Shown: piece by piece, positions 28,700 through 36,532 of the stretch | How positions within the stretch are numbered: the first letter of the stretch is position 1 | Layout: every line of letters starts with the position of its first letter | Origin: Pseudomonadota bacterium | GTDB taxonomy: Bacteria > Desulfobacterota > Binatia > Binatales > Binataceae | Direction: 5' to 3' | NCBI GenBank assembly: GCA_021324885.1 | Contig: JAJPIF010000011.1 | Location: forward strand, 281,598 to 345,597 | DNA length: 64,000 nucleotides | Program-made: the position numbers and the translations under genes | The notes under the pieces: generated by a model | Told to the model about the DNA's origin: nothing | The model's database searches: none | Seen by the model: only the letters and a program-made list of their open reading frames with translations

Positions 28700-29035
28700 A
28701 TGTTGCTGGCAGTGGCAGAACCAAACCTGGCAAAGGATTGTCAAACCTGGGTTACGTCCGCTGTTGCCGGGTTTGTCGTGCTCGTGTTGCTGCTGTGTGC
28801 AAGCGCATATGCACAGCCATACAGCAACGACGCGGGAATCGTGACGCCTCTTAAAGGGCGGACGGTGGAGCAGATGGTTGCCCAATATGGCCGACCGATC
28901 GAGGCTATTACGCTGTCCGAAACGGGCGGCCGTCTGCTGATTTTCGTGACCCCCCGTGGTGACCGCTACGTCGTCGAAACCGACGTTTCCGGGCACGTCG
29001 TCAGCGCCGCCGTCAAACATCCGGCAAACCGGTAG
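28700..29035 (+). CDS. Small secreted or anchored hypothetical protein
   Basis: The protein has 111 residues. A hydrophobic segment (about 22-38) ending in ASAYAQ resembles a signal peptide, although the charged N-terminal region before it is longer than usual. The mature part (about 39-111) has two beta-rich repeats with YGRPIEAITLSETGGRLLIF. It starts nine bases after the Rieske gene, suggesting co-transcription. I do not recognise the family. Confidence 0.6.
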   Translation: MLLAVAEPNLAKDCQTWVTSAVAGFVVLVLLLCASAYAQPYSNDAGIVTPLKGRTVEQMVAQYGRPIEAITLSETGGRLLIFVTPRGDRYVVETDVSGHVVSAAVKHPANR

Positions 29036-29129
29036 GGGTCGGACCAGGTCCGTGGGTTTGCCTTGGGTCCGCCCTGTGGGCCAGGGTGGGCGCGATCGCT
29101 GCCGTTCGCCTTAAATCGCGTGCTGGAGT

Positions 29130-30494
29130 ATGCGGTTGAGGATGAGCGGTTGGGACGGGGTGAAACAGAACCTCAGGGAAAGCGAAGACGCAATCGGTTT
29201 CAATGCGCGGTCGCTGGGAATTTCCTGGCTCAATCGTGATCTCCTCTGGCTCTTCGGGTTGCGCGTTCTGCGCAGCCTTTCGCAGGGTTATCTGGGAATA
29301 ATTCTCCCGCTGTACCTGGTTGCGCTGGGTTATGGCGCAGTTGCGCTTGGCACTTTGCTGGCTTTTTCGGCGATTGCGGCGGCGGCGATTTCGATGCTGG
29401 TGGGAGTTTTGGCCGACCGCATCGGGCGCAAGAAATGTCTAATCGGGATTTCCATCTTACTGGGCATCGGCGGAGTTGGTTTCGCCTTCGCCCGGACCTT
29501 CACGTGGCTGGTAGTTTTTGCCGCCGCCGGATCGATCGGGCGTGGCGGAGCGCTGGCGGGCGGCGCCTGGGGACCGTTTTATCCCGCCGTTCAAGCGCTG
29601 GTCGCTGAACATTCCTCGGACTTCGACCGCACCAGGGTCTTTGGCGCCTTCTCCTTCGTCGGAGTGATAACCGCGGCGCTTGGCACTCTTCTGGCCGGGT
29701 TGCCTTCGCTGCTCGCGCACACCGCCGCGATCCCCGAACTTGTGACCTATCGCGCCTTGTTTGTCGCGGCCGGAGGTTTGGGTTTTGCGATGGTGTTCGC
29801 GGCCTTGCCCCTGCGCGAGTTGCGCGGCCCCATCTATCGCGGGACCGCCGAAGCCTCGCGAGCGCCCGCGCCTGTGACGGTCGATACGCCGCGAAAATTG
29901 GGGCTTTCGCGCCAGTCGTGGCGCCTGGTGCTGCGCTTCATGATCACCAACGCGACCAACGGGCTGGCGATCGGGATGCTTGGTCCAATCGTGGTGTACT
30001 GGTTTTATCGCCGTTTCGGAGTTGACTCCGCCCAATTGGCGGAGGTCTTTTTCGTGCTCAACCTGGTTAGTTCTTTGCCTTACCTGGTAGCGGGACGCGT
30101 GGCATCGCGGCTGGGCTCCGTGCGCGCGGTAGTGATGACGCGCGCGGTTTCGTCGGTACTGCTGTTCGCCGTTGTTTTGATGCCTACATTTTTATGGGCG
30201 GCCGCGATTTACGGCATCCGGATGCTGTTCAACATCCTGTCGATCCCGGTACGGCAGAGCTACCTGATGGGCGTAATACCGCCGCCGGAGCGTTCCAGCG
30301 CGTCGGGATTTGCGAACTTCCCCTCCCAGGTCATGTCGGCCGTGGGCCCTTATATCGCGGGACTTTTCATGGAGCACCTGTTCATCTCCCTGCCGTTGGA
30401 ATTCGCCGCGCTGATGCAGGGGATCAACACGTTGCTGTATTGGTTGTTCTTCCGCAATGTTCTGCCGCCCGAGGAAATGCCGGGGTCCTTGTAA
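29130..30494 (+). CDS. Major facilitator superfamily transporter
   Basis: The 454-residue membrane protein has about 12 hydrophobic helices with a cytoplasmic loop after helix 6. The MFS signature between helices 2 and 3 is GVLADRIGRKK, matching the G-x-x-x-D-R-x-G-R-R pattern. The region RNVLPPEEM at the end is hydrophilic. The substrate is unknown. Candidates such as drugs or metabolites cannot be separated by sequence. ATG codons at 29130 and 29142 are both in frame. A stem-loop follows the stop. Confidence 0.87.
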   Translation: MRLRMSGWDGVKQNLRESEDAIGFNARSLGISWLNRDLLWLFGLRVLRSLSQGYLGIILPLYLVALGYGAVALGTLLAFSAIAAAAISMLVGVLADRIGRKKCLIGISILLGIGGVGFAFARTFTWLVVFAAAGSIGRGGALAGGAWGPFYPAVQALVAEHSSDFDRTRVFGAFSFVGVITAALGTLLAGLPSLLAHTAAIPELVTYRALFVAAGGLGFAMVFAALPLRELRGPIYRGTAEASRAPAPVTVDTPRKLGLSRQSWRLVLRFMITNATNGLAIGMLGPIVVYWFYRRFGVDSAQLAEVFFVLNLVSSLPYLVAGRVASRLGSVRAVVMTRAVSSVLLFAVVLMPTFLWAAAIYGIRMLFNILSIPVRQSYLMGVIPPPERSSASGFANFPSQVMSAVGPYIAGLFMEHLFISLPLEFAALMQGINTLLYWLFFRNVLPPEEMPGSL

Positions 30495-30516
30495 CAACTC
30501 GCGATTTCAAGCCGCG

Positions 30517-30553
30517 CGGCGAGACGGACCGTCTCGCCGTGGTTATTTTATCA
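30517..30553 (+). terminator. Intrinsic terminator after the MFS gene
   Basis: CGGCGAGACGG (30517-30527) and CCGTCTCGCCG (30529-30539) form an 11-bp inverted repeat around one A. A T-rich tail (GGTTATTTTAT) follows. The stem would terminate the MFS transcript just before the next gene at 30556. Confidence 0.6.
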
Positions 30554-30555
30554 AT

Positions 30556-31590
30556 ATGAAAAGGAGATTAGTCCGCCTGCTCAACGAAAACCCCGATTCC
30601 GCGCACAACGCGGGATCCCCCAGGCGATCCTCAGCACAGGATTCAGAACTACTGGACGCTTATTCAGCGGCAGTTTCGGGCGCTGCGGAAAAAGTCAGCC
30701 CGGCGGTCGTAAATATCCGCGTATTTCATGCCCGCCAGGGACCCCATCCACAAACGCCGGCAGGCGGGGGATCGGGCTTTCTGTTTACGCCCGACGGCTT
30801 CATCCTGACCAACAGCCACGTCGTCCATGGCGCCTCGAAGATTGTGGTCACGCTGCTTGACGGGCGCCGCTTCGAAGCTGACCTCATCGGCGCCGATCCC
30901 GACACCGATTTGGCGGTAATCCGAATCGGGACCGCGGGTTTGGCCGCTGCGACTCTGGGTGATTCGCGCGCGCTGCGCGTTGGCCAGATCGCGATTGCGA
31001 TTGGCAGTCCTTTCGGCTTCGACTACACGGTTACGGCGGGTGTAGTCAGCGCCCTGGGCCGTTCCCTGCGTTCCGTGTCCGGCCGGTTGATCGACGACGT
31101 GATTCAGACCGATGCGGCGCTCAATCCTGGCAACTCGGGGGGACCTCTGGTCAACAGCCGCGGCGAGGTCATCGGGGTCAACACGGCGACGATTTTGCCG
31201 GCGCAAGGGTTGTGCTTTGCGATCGCGGCCAATACCGCCCGGTATATCGCCGGACGCCTGCTCCATGAAGGCAGGATTAGCCGCGGCTATATCGGCTTGG
31301 CCGGACAAAATATCGTGCTGCCACGTCGGCTGGTCCGGTTCCATCAACTGGTTCCTGAAGGGGCTTTGCTGGTGGCTTCGATCGAGCACGGCGGCCCGGC
31401 CGACAAGGCGGGGTTGCGCGAGCAGGACGTGATCGTAGCCTGGGATGGCCGCCCGATTGCTGGAATTGAAGACCTGCAACGCGCGCTTTCCGAAACCCGG
31501 CCCGGCGCCGTTGTCAACGTGACCGTCATCCGCGGCACTGAAAAGCTGCAGTTGCAGGTGACGCCTTCGGACCGCCCGATCCGGCGTTGA
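30556..31590 (+). CDS. HtrA/DegP-like serine protease with PDZ domain
   Basis: The protein of 344 residues has the trypsin-like catalytic triad H88 (TNSHVVHG), D118 (DPDTDLAVI) and S194 (NPGNSGGPLV). A single C-terminal PDZ domain (about 245-340) includes GPADKAGLREQDVI. Unlike DegP and DegS, no signal peptide or membrane helix is visible: the N-terminus MKRRLVRLLNENPD is charged. The ATG at 30556 is preceded by a possible terminator. A longer in-frame start at 30457 would only add non-hydrophobic residues. It may act in the cytoplasm or be exported by an unrecognised signal. It converges with the SDR gene. Confidence 0.87.
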   Translation: MKRRLVRLLNENPDSAHNAGSPRRSSAQDSELLDAYSAAVSGAAEKVSPAVVNIRVFHARQGPHPQTPAGGGSGFLFTPDGFILTNSHVVHGASKIVVTLLDGRRFEADLIGADPDTDLAVIRIGTAGLAAATLGDSRALRVGQIAIAIGSPFGFDYTVTAGVVSALGRSLRSVSGRLIDDVIQTDAALNPGNSGGPLVNSRGEVIGVNTATILPAQGLCFAIAANTARYIAGRLLHEGRISRGYIGLAGQNIVLPRRLVRFHQLVPEGALLVASIEHGGPADKAGLREQDVIVAWDGRPIAGIEDLQRALSETRPGAVVNVTVIRGTEKLQLQVTPSDRPIRR

Positions 31591-31594
31591 TGGC

Positions 31595-32365
31595 TTATTC
31601 GGGGCGGAAAATCATCGCGGCAATCCGGGTGACCAGCCCGCGCGGCGCCACGCGTTGCGCTTCAGTGGCCATCCGGTTCAACGCGCCGTTGATACAGACG
31701 GCGCGCTTTTTTCCCGCCGCACGCAGCGCCTGCGCAACCACGGTTTCCGGATCCATGTACATAAACGACGGCATCGTTGCGTCGGTGTGCGCGACGCCCT
31801 GAAACTCGGTCCGCGTCGCTCCCGGACATAGCGCCATCACATGGACGCCGGTGCCATTCAATTCCCGATGGAGCGCCATGGAGAAACTCAGCACGAAGCT
31901 TTTCGTGGCCGCGTAGGTGGCCATGTACGGGACGGGCTGAAACCCCGCCGAGGAGGCCACGTTGATAATCGTCCCGCGGCGCTCGGCAATCATCGCCGGC
32001 AAAAACAGACGGGTCAGCGCCACCACCGCGCTGACATTCAGATCGATCTCTTCCAGCTCCCGCTCCAGCGCCAGTTGATCGAAGCGGCCGCGGGTGCCGA
32101 ATCCCGCATTGTTGATCAGCATATCGATCCGTAATCCGGCCGCAGTGACCTTACGGTAAAGGTCGGGCGGGGAGGAGCGCTGACTCAAATCGCATCCGAA
32201 AACACTGGTCGCCGGCGCGCCCAGGCTTTGCGCCTGCGCCGCGATAACTCGCAGCCGATCCTCGCGCCTCGCTGTCAGCGCCAGCACGTAATGCTCGCGC
32301 GCCAGAGCGTAGGCGAACTGCTCCCCGATTCCGCTCGACGCGCCGGTGATCAGGGCGGTCGGCAT
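31595..32365 (-). CDS. Short-chain dehydrogenase/reductase
   Basis: The 256-residue enzyme has the NAD(P)-binding motif TGASSGIG (residues 7-14), the NNAG strand motif and the catalytic S-Y-K set in INVASSAG and YAATK. The Arg in ARREDRL near residue 34 suggests preference for NADP(H). SDRs of this subtype reduce ketones and acyl groups, and the actual substrate is unknown. The stop codon of the isochorismatase-like gene abuts this gene's ATG (32366), so the two are probably co-transcribed. Confidence 0.88.
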   Translation of the reverse strand: MPTALITGASSGIGEQFAYALAREHYVLALTARREDRLRVIAAQAQSLGAPATSVFGCDLSQRSSPPDLYRKVTAAGLRIDMLINNAGFGTRGRFDQLALERELEEIDLNVSAVVALTRLFLPAMIAERRGTIINVASSAGFQPVPYMATYAATKSFVLSFSMALHRELNGTGVHVMALCPGATRTEFQGVAHTDATMPSFMYMDPETVVAQALRAAGKKRAVCINGALNRMATEAQRVAPRGLVTRIAAMIFRPE

Positions 32366-33013
32366 CTACAGCCTGCTCCAGTCCACGCTCCAGGCAGAAG
32401 CCAGTTCCGGCGCCGTGGTCAGAAACGCCAGTCCGACCAGCGCGTGCTTGAGCACCATGTCGCCATATTCGGGTGGAAAGCCGACCACGCAATCGGTCGG
32501 AATCACGACGCGGTAGGCGCGGTTGACGGCCTCGATAGTTGCGCCGGTGATGGCGACATTGATCGACACGCCGGTCGGCACGATGGTCCTGATGCCCATG
32601 TTGCGGCAGATGCTGTCCAGGCTGGTGTCGTGAAACGCGGTCATCCCGTGCGTGCGCCAGATCACGAACTCGCCTTCTTCGGGCTCCAGTCCGGGCACGT
32701 TGGCCGATTCAGGCGACCCGACTACCATCCCGCGGCGCCCCGATTTGGCCAACGCCTGTGCCAGCCGCGTATTCATCATCGAGCCCAGACCATCGGGACG
32801 CGACCCGGCCGGGCAATGGAATACATGGACACCGGCCTTGCGTGCCGCTTTCAGCAGCTTTGCGAGTTGTGCAACCAGGTTGCGCGATTTGACGGCGTCG
32901 CGCAGGGCCGACAGCGGCGCCGGCGTGTAGTCGCCGATTACCCCCTGCTGTACTTCGATCACCAGCAGCGCGGTCGTTTTTGGCTCGGCAAATTCGCTCA
33001 GATCGATGGGCAT
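32366..33013 (-). CDS. Isochorismatase-fold protein lacking the catalytic triad
   Basis: The 215-residue protein clearly has the cysteine-hydrolase/isochorismatase fold: TALLVIEVQQGVI at the start, then FHCPAGSRPDGLGSMMN and a GVSINVAI segment near residue 150. In active members the triad is Asp, Lys and Cys at these three sites. Here they are E20, R120 and A154. The protein may be catalytically inactive or use a different mechanism. GAGAGG lies eight bases before the ATG at 33013, so the start is supported. It is joined to the SDR gene and diverges from an LLM oxidoreductase gene. Confidence 0.75.
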   Translation of the reverse strand: MPIDLSEFAEPKTTALLVIEVQQGVIGDYTPAPLSALRDAVKSRNLVAQLAKLLKAARKAGVHVFHCPAGSRPDGLGSMMNTRLAQALAKSGRRGMVVGSPESANVPGLEPEEGEFVIWRTHGMTAFHDTSLDSICRNMGIRTIVPTGVSINVAITGATIEAVNRAYRVVIPTDCVVGFPPEYGDMVLKHALVGLAFLTTAPELASAWSVDWSRL

Positions 33014-33153
33014 GGAAGTAACCTCTCGGTTAAGAGCCGCCACCGCTTTCGCGCAGCCTGGTTCGGCGGCCTGATTTGCCACACGATATCAAAATCGCCG
33101 ACCGATGGCGCGACCTTGGCTTTCGCTTTTGTCATGATGGTAAAAACAGGGCC

Positions 33154-34002
33154 ATGAAATTCGGAACCTTTATAGCACAAGCTCCCGGATTCGACCTGTC
33201 CACGGCATTGCCCGCAATCGAAGCGCTCGGCTTTGAGTCGATCTGGCTCGGCGATCACGTGGCGCTGCGCGACGATCACAAGGCTTATTACCCTTATTCG
33301 CCCAACGGCCGCTATCAGTTGCCGGCTAATTATCCCTTTTCCGATCCCTTCGTGCTGCTCGCGTATGCCGCCGCCGTGACCAGGAAGATTCGCCTGGCCA
33401 CCGGCGTCTATCTGCTGCCCCTGCGCAACCCGTTCACCACCGCCAAGGCTGTGGCCACGCTGGACGCGCTGAGCAACGGCCGCTTCATCTTCGGCGTCGG
33501 TATGGGCTGGATGTCGGATGAATTCGAGCTGATGGGCAGCAACTTCGATGATCGCGGCAAGCGGATGGCGGAGTACCTGGCGCTGATGACCGAATGCTGG
33601 AGCAAGCCGGTGGTAAAGTTCGCCGGCCCAACGGTTACAACCGAAGGATTCAGCTTTTATCCGCAGCCCGTCCAGCAGCCCCATCCCCCCTTTGTGCTGG
33701 GCGGCAACACCGATCCGTCGCTGAAGCGTGCCGTGCGCCTGGGTGACGGATGGTTCGGAATCGTCACCACCATGGAGGAAGCGCGCACGCTGCTGGCAAG
33801 GCTGGCGGAATTCGAACGTCAGGCGGGACGCCGACAGCGACTGGAGCGGTCGCTGCTGACGGGATGGAATATCGGGCTTGACGACGTGAAAGAACTTGCC
33901 CGACTCGGGGTGGATCGCATTATCGACGCGGGTTGGTTCGGCGTCAGCGACGCGCTGGCCTATCTGAGGAGTTATCGCGACCGACTGGCGGCAGCATTCT
34001 GA
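33154..34002 (+). CDS. LLM-class F420-dependent oxidoreductase
   Basis: The protein of 282 residues starts MKFGTFIAQ, with IEALGFESIWLGDHV as the first coenzyme-binding signature. LATGVYLLPLRNPFTTAKAVATLD and GRFIFGVGMGW are typical of the TIGR03619-type luciferase-like family. The ATG at 33154 directly precedes the beta-1 strand. A paralogue (44934-45779) has almost the same motif order, and a third, broken copy of a more distant branch is at 1543-2642. Substrate is unknown. F420 or FMN use cannot be separated by sequence alone. Confidence 0.87.
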   Translation: MKFGTFIAQAPGFDLSTALPAIEALGFESIWLGDHVALRDDHKAYYPYSPNGRYQLPANYPFSDPFVLLAYAAAVTRKIRLATGVYLLPLRNPFTTAKAVATLDALSNGRFIFGVGMGWMSDEFELMGSNFDDRGKRMAEYLALMTECWSKPVVKFAGPTVTTEGFSFYPQPVQQPHPPFVLGGNTDPSLKRAVRLGDGWFGIVTTMEEARTLLARLAEFERQAGRRQRLERSLLTGWNIGLDDVKELARLGVDRIIDAGWFGVSDALAYLRSYRDRLAAAF

Positions 34003-34173
34003 TTGCCGCTTGTCCCAATCCAGCGCGCTAGCGGTCGGCGGCGGCAATAAGAGCGAGGCCGCGCCGGGCGCGCCGTTGCCGCCGGGAGCCGCGCCGTTCC
34101 GGCATCGTCTTGCGCACGCCGGGGATCAGGACCCGCGTCAGCAGGCCGCGAAGCGGCTGCGCGGCCTCGTCCG

Positions 34174-34828
34174 CTACTTCTTAGGCCGCCCGTACTTCTT
34201 GCCCATCGCTATGATGGGCGCCACCCGATGCTGCCACCCCGTCCGCGCTTCCAACCACTCCTCCTCGGTCTGGAAGTCCTCCCGCCTGGGCTCCGGCGGC
34301 AGGTTCAGCCCCGCCGTCGGTGCACCGTCCGTGGTCGTCTCGGGGCTGGTCGGGGTCGAACTTTCGTGCAAGACCCCAAGGTCCGAGGCCGCGCGCGTCA
34401 GTTCGTCCAGCAACTGCTGCTTGCTTTTTCCCTTGGTACTGATAAGTACCCCACGGGGTCCGCTTGTAGTTCGCGATGTATCTCGTTTGTCCATTTTTTA
34501 TGTAGATGGCGATCTGATCGGCCTTCTTCGCCGCCTCGACCTCCTGGCTCTCGTCCTGTACCACGCGCGAGACACCGAGGTAAACCTTGCCCGCGTCCTT
34601 CCATAGGCCGACATAGGAGCCGTCCTCCTGCAACTCGTCCCAGTGCGCCTCGATGTACTTCTCAAGCTCGACCCTGGTGAAATTTTTGCCGTCGAGGGGC
34701 CTCTCGGTCTCCTTGCGCAGCGCGAACGCCAAACCCTCGGTCGGTATGTCGCCCTTGAGGTTCGTCGTGACGCCCCCGTGCCGGTTCAGCATCTCGATCG
34801 CGCGCCCGATGGCCCGGTACTCCTGCTG
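34174..34828 (-). pseudogene. Phage-like gene remnant, truncated and frameshifted
   Basis: The minus strand from 34828 to about 34430 reads QQEYRAIGRAIEMLNRHGG, later NFTRVELEKYIEAHWDELQE and DGSYVGLWKDAGKVYLGVS, then moves into another frame at a run of five A (34425-34429 on the plus strand). From there KQQLLDELTRAASDLGV continues to a stop at 34174-34179. The shift equals one extra A. The W-x-D-x-GKVYLxVS layout resembles proteins of phages and integrative elements, but I cannot name the family. The first codon follows directly on the acpS stop codon in the same frame, so the N-terminal part is missing. Downstream (34003-34173) there is only a short Arg-rich frame without a start. Confidence 0.6.
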
Positions 34829-35218
34829 CTAGCCGGTCTCGGCGATTACGTGCGCGATTGCGTGCCGGTCGCTATGGCTGATGCTTAGTTGGAACCTGAC
34901 CACGTTGCGCTGGGCGGCGAACTGCGCCGCCTTGCCCCATAGCTTGATCGTGGGTGGACGGCCGCGTGTTCTGACGACTTCGACATCAAGCCATCCGACG
35001 TGCCGGTTCCATCCCGTGCCCAAGGCCTTCATCGTCGCTTCTTTGGCGGCGAAGCGGGCCGCATAGCTCTCAAAACGTGCGCGGCCGCGCGACTCGCAGT
35101 AGGCAATCTCGCCTTCGGTAAAAACCCGCCGCCGAAAGCGCGCCCCGGTGGCGGGACGCTCCAGCGCCTGTTTGACGCGATCGACCTCGATCAGATCTAT
35201 GCCGGTGCCGAAAATCAC
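34829..35218 (-). CDS. acpS: Holo-[acyl-carrier-protein] synthase
   Basis: The 129-residue enzyme transfers phosphopantetheine from CoA to acyl carrier protein. The signature IFGTGIDLIEVDRV near the start provides the magnesium ligand Asp. FAAKEATMKALGTG is the second conserved block, with the Glu and Lys ligands, and LSISHSD is the closing motif. Length is normal. It lies directly upstream of a phage-like remnant in the same direction and diverges from the ferredoxin gene, with 81 bases between their starts. Confidence 0.94.
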   Translation of the reverse strand: MIFGTGIDLIEVDRVKQALERPATGARFRRRVFTEGEIAYCESRGRARFESYAARFAAKEATMKALGTGWNRHVGWLDVEVVRTRGRPPTIKLWGKAAQFAAQRNVVRFQLSISHSDRHAIAHVIAETG

Positions 35219-35299
35219 TGCTGCCCGCTCGGATTGCTCACCGCTTCGTCCTGCCGCATGATATCAGCGCAAGCCCGCAAAGGAAGCCGGAGATTTTCG

Positions 35300-35527
35300 A
35301 TGGTCAAGGTTACGGTAAACAAAGCCAAATGCATCAGCAGCGGCGACTGCGTCGAGACGGCGCCCAAGGTTTTTGCTTTCGACGAAAATGGCAAATCCGA
35401 AGTAGTCAATCCCGCCGGCTCCGAGGACCGGGTCATCCTGTCGGCGGCGCGCAGTTGTCCGGTCAAGGCGATCACGGTGGTTGATGAAGCCACCGGGCAG
35501 CAGTTATTTCCGCCGCCCAAACAATAA
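35300..35527 (+). CDS. Single-cluster ferredoxin, probably [3Fe-4S]
   Basis: The 75-residue protein has cluster residues C11, C17 and C53 in CISSGDC and RSCPVKAI. The second Cys expected in a CxxCxxC motif is Ser14, so only three cysteines remain. That favours a [3Fe-4S] cluster, as in ferredoxins that serve cytochrome P450 enzymes. GGAG lies seven bases before the ATG. No P450 gene is in the window. The stop is only two bases from the end of the convergent amidinohydrolase gene. Confidence 0.88.
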   Translation: MVKVTVNKAKCISSGDCVETAPKVFAFDENGKSEVVNPAGSEDRVILSAARSCPVKAITVVDEATGQQLFPPPKQ

Positions 35528-35528
35528 C

Positions 35529-36521
35529 TCAACCGCCGAACAGGTGCCCGTAGCTGCGCTGATGACGAAACGCGGCCCAATCTGCATCCTGCGGCTGTTC
35601 GACGCTCGGCCCGAGGTCCAGAATCATGCACTTAATCGAGCCGCCGCCCTTGGCCAGGAACTCGCTGACATTGACCGTCACCGGTTCCACGCCGCGGTCG
35701 CGGACGGCGCGCTGGAGTTGCACGCTGATCCCCTGCGGCAGGAACAAGAACAACCGGCCGTCGTGCTCGATTTGAAAGGAATTGGCGGCATAGATCGCGG
35801 CATCCTCGGCGCTCAGCTCCACTACCTTGTCGCCGAACGCATCGCGCAGTCGATTGCGCGAAGGGATGCTCAGTCCGGCGAGATAGGCGAGCAGAAATTC
35901 GCGCTGCGGTCCGAATGAACAGAGCACGGTATCGCCGTGGTAGTGAGCTTCGAGGATAAGCTCGAGCATCAGGATCTCCCGCTCACGGGCAATCGCGCGC
36001 AGTTCGGCAATCGAGTCCGCTTCGGAACGCAAGCCATAGATGCGGCGCCAGGGCGGCAGCTTCAGCGCGGGTACAAAGCGTTGCCGCTCGACTTTGCCGT
36101 AAGTGAAAATCATGTAGCGGCCGGCCGGGAAAAAGTCCGCTTCACCCTCGAACCGATGTTGGATTGCGTGGCTCTTGTACCCCAGGGACTCGATAAAGGG
36201 CCGATAGATCTCGCGCTCGGCCGCGCGGGTTGGCAACAGGTTGGCCAGATAGAAGGTCTTTTCCGCCGCCGGGCGCCCTTCCAACGGATAAAGGAAACCG
36301 GCGTTGGCCGGATAGACCAGGCCGGGCAGTTCGGCGTGCGGCTCGATCACCAGAACCTCGGCGCCATGCTCGATCAGCGCGCGCGCCATCGTATGCCATT
36401 GCTGGCGCGCCAATTCCGGGTCGACTTTCTTCTTCATCCCCAGCACGTTGCGGGTATGGGGATTGGCGCCGCCGCGCACGGAGAAATAGCGCGGGTCGCC
36501 CATCACAATCGTCCTCGCCAT
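35529..36521 (-). CDS. Amidinohydrolase/dimethylargininase-like protein
   Basis: The protein has 330 residues and belongs to the amidinotransferase/arginine deiminase superfamily. Likely active-site residues are E125 and D129 in FEGEADFF, H195 in EAHYHGD and the nucleophile C298 in GGGSIKCM. Members hydrolyse methylated arginines, arginine or related guanidines, and the exact substrate is open. The ATG at 36521 follows AAGGGG by seven bases. The start is 12 bases after the stop of cobA-hemD, so the gene looks like the last one of the tetrapyrrole cluster, which is unusual. Confidence 0.82.
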   Translation of the reverse strand: MARTIVMGDPRYFSVRGGANPHTRNVLGMKKKVDPELARQQWHTMARALIEHGAEVLVIEPHAELPGLVYPANAGFLYPLEGRPAAEKTFYLANLLPTRAAEREIYRPFIESLGYKSHAIQHRFEGEADFFPAGRYMIFTYGKVERQRFVPALKLPPWRRIYGLRSEADSIAELRAIAREREILMLELILEAHYHGDTVLCSFGPQREFLLAYLAGLSIPSRNRLRDAFGDKVVELSAEDAAIYAANSFQIEHDGRLFLFLPQGISVQLQRAVRDRGVEPVTVNVSEFLAKGGGSIKCMILDLGPSVEQPQDADWAAFRHQRSYGHLFGG

Positions 36522-36532
36522 CAGCAGTCCCC

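Noticed and set aside
34425..34429. Programmed frameshifting at the A-run in the phage-like remnant
   Set aside because: The two frames differ by +1, not -1, and the A-run is not a slippery heptamer in the zero frame. An extra A explains it more simply.
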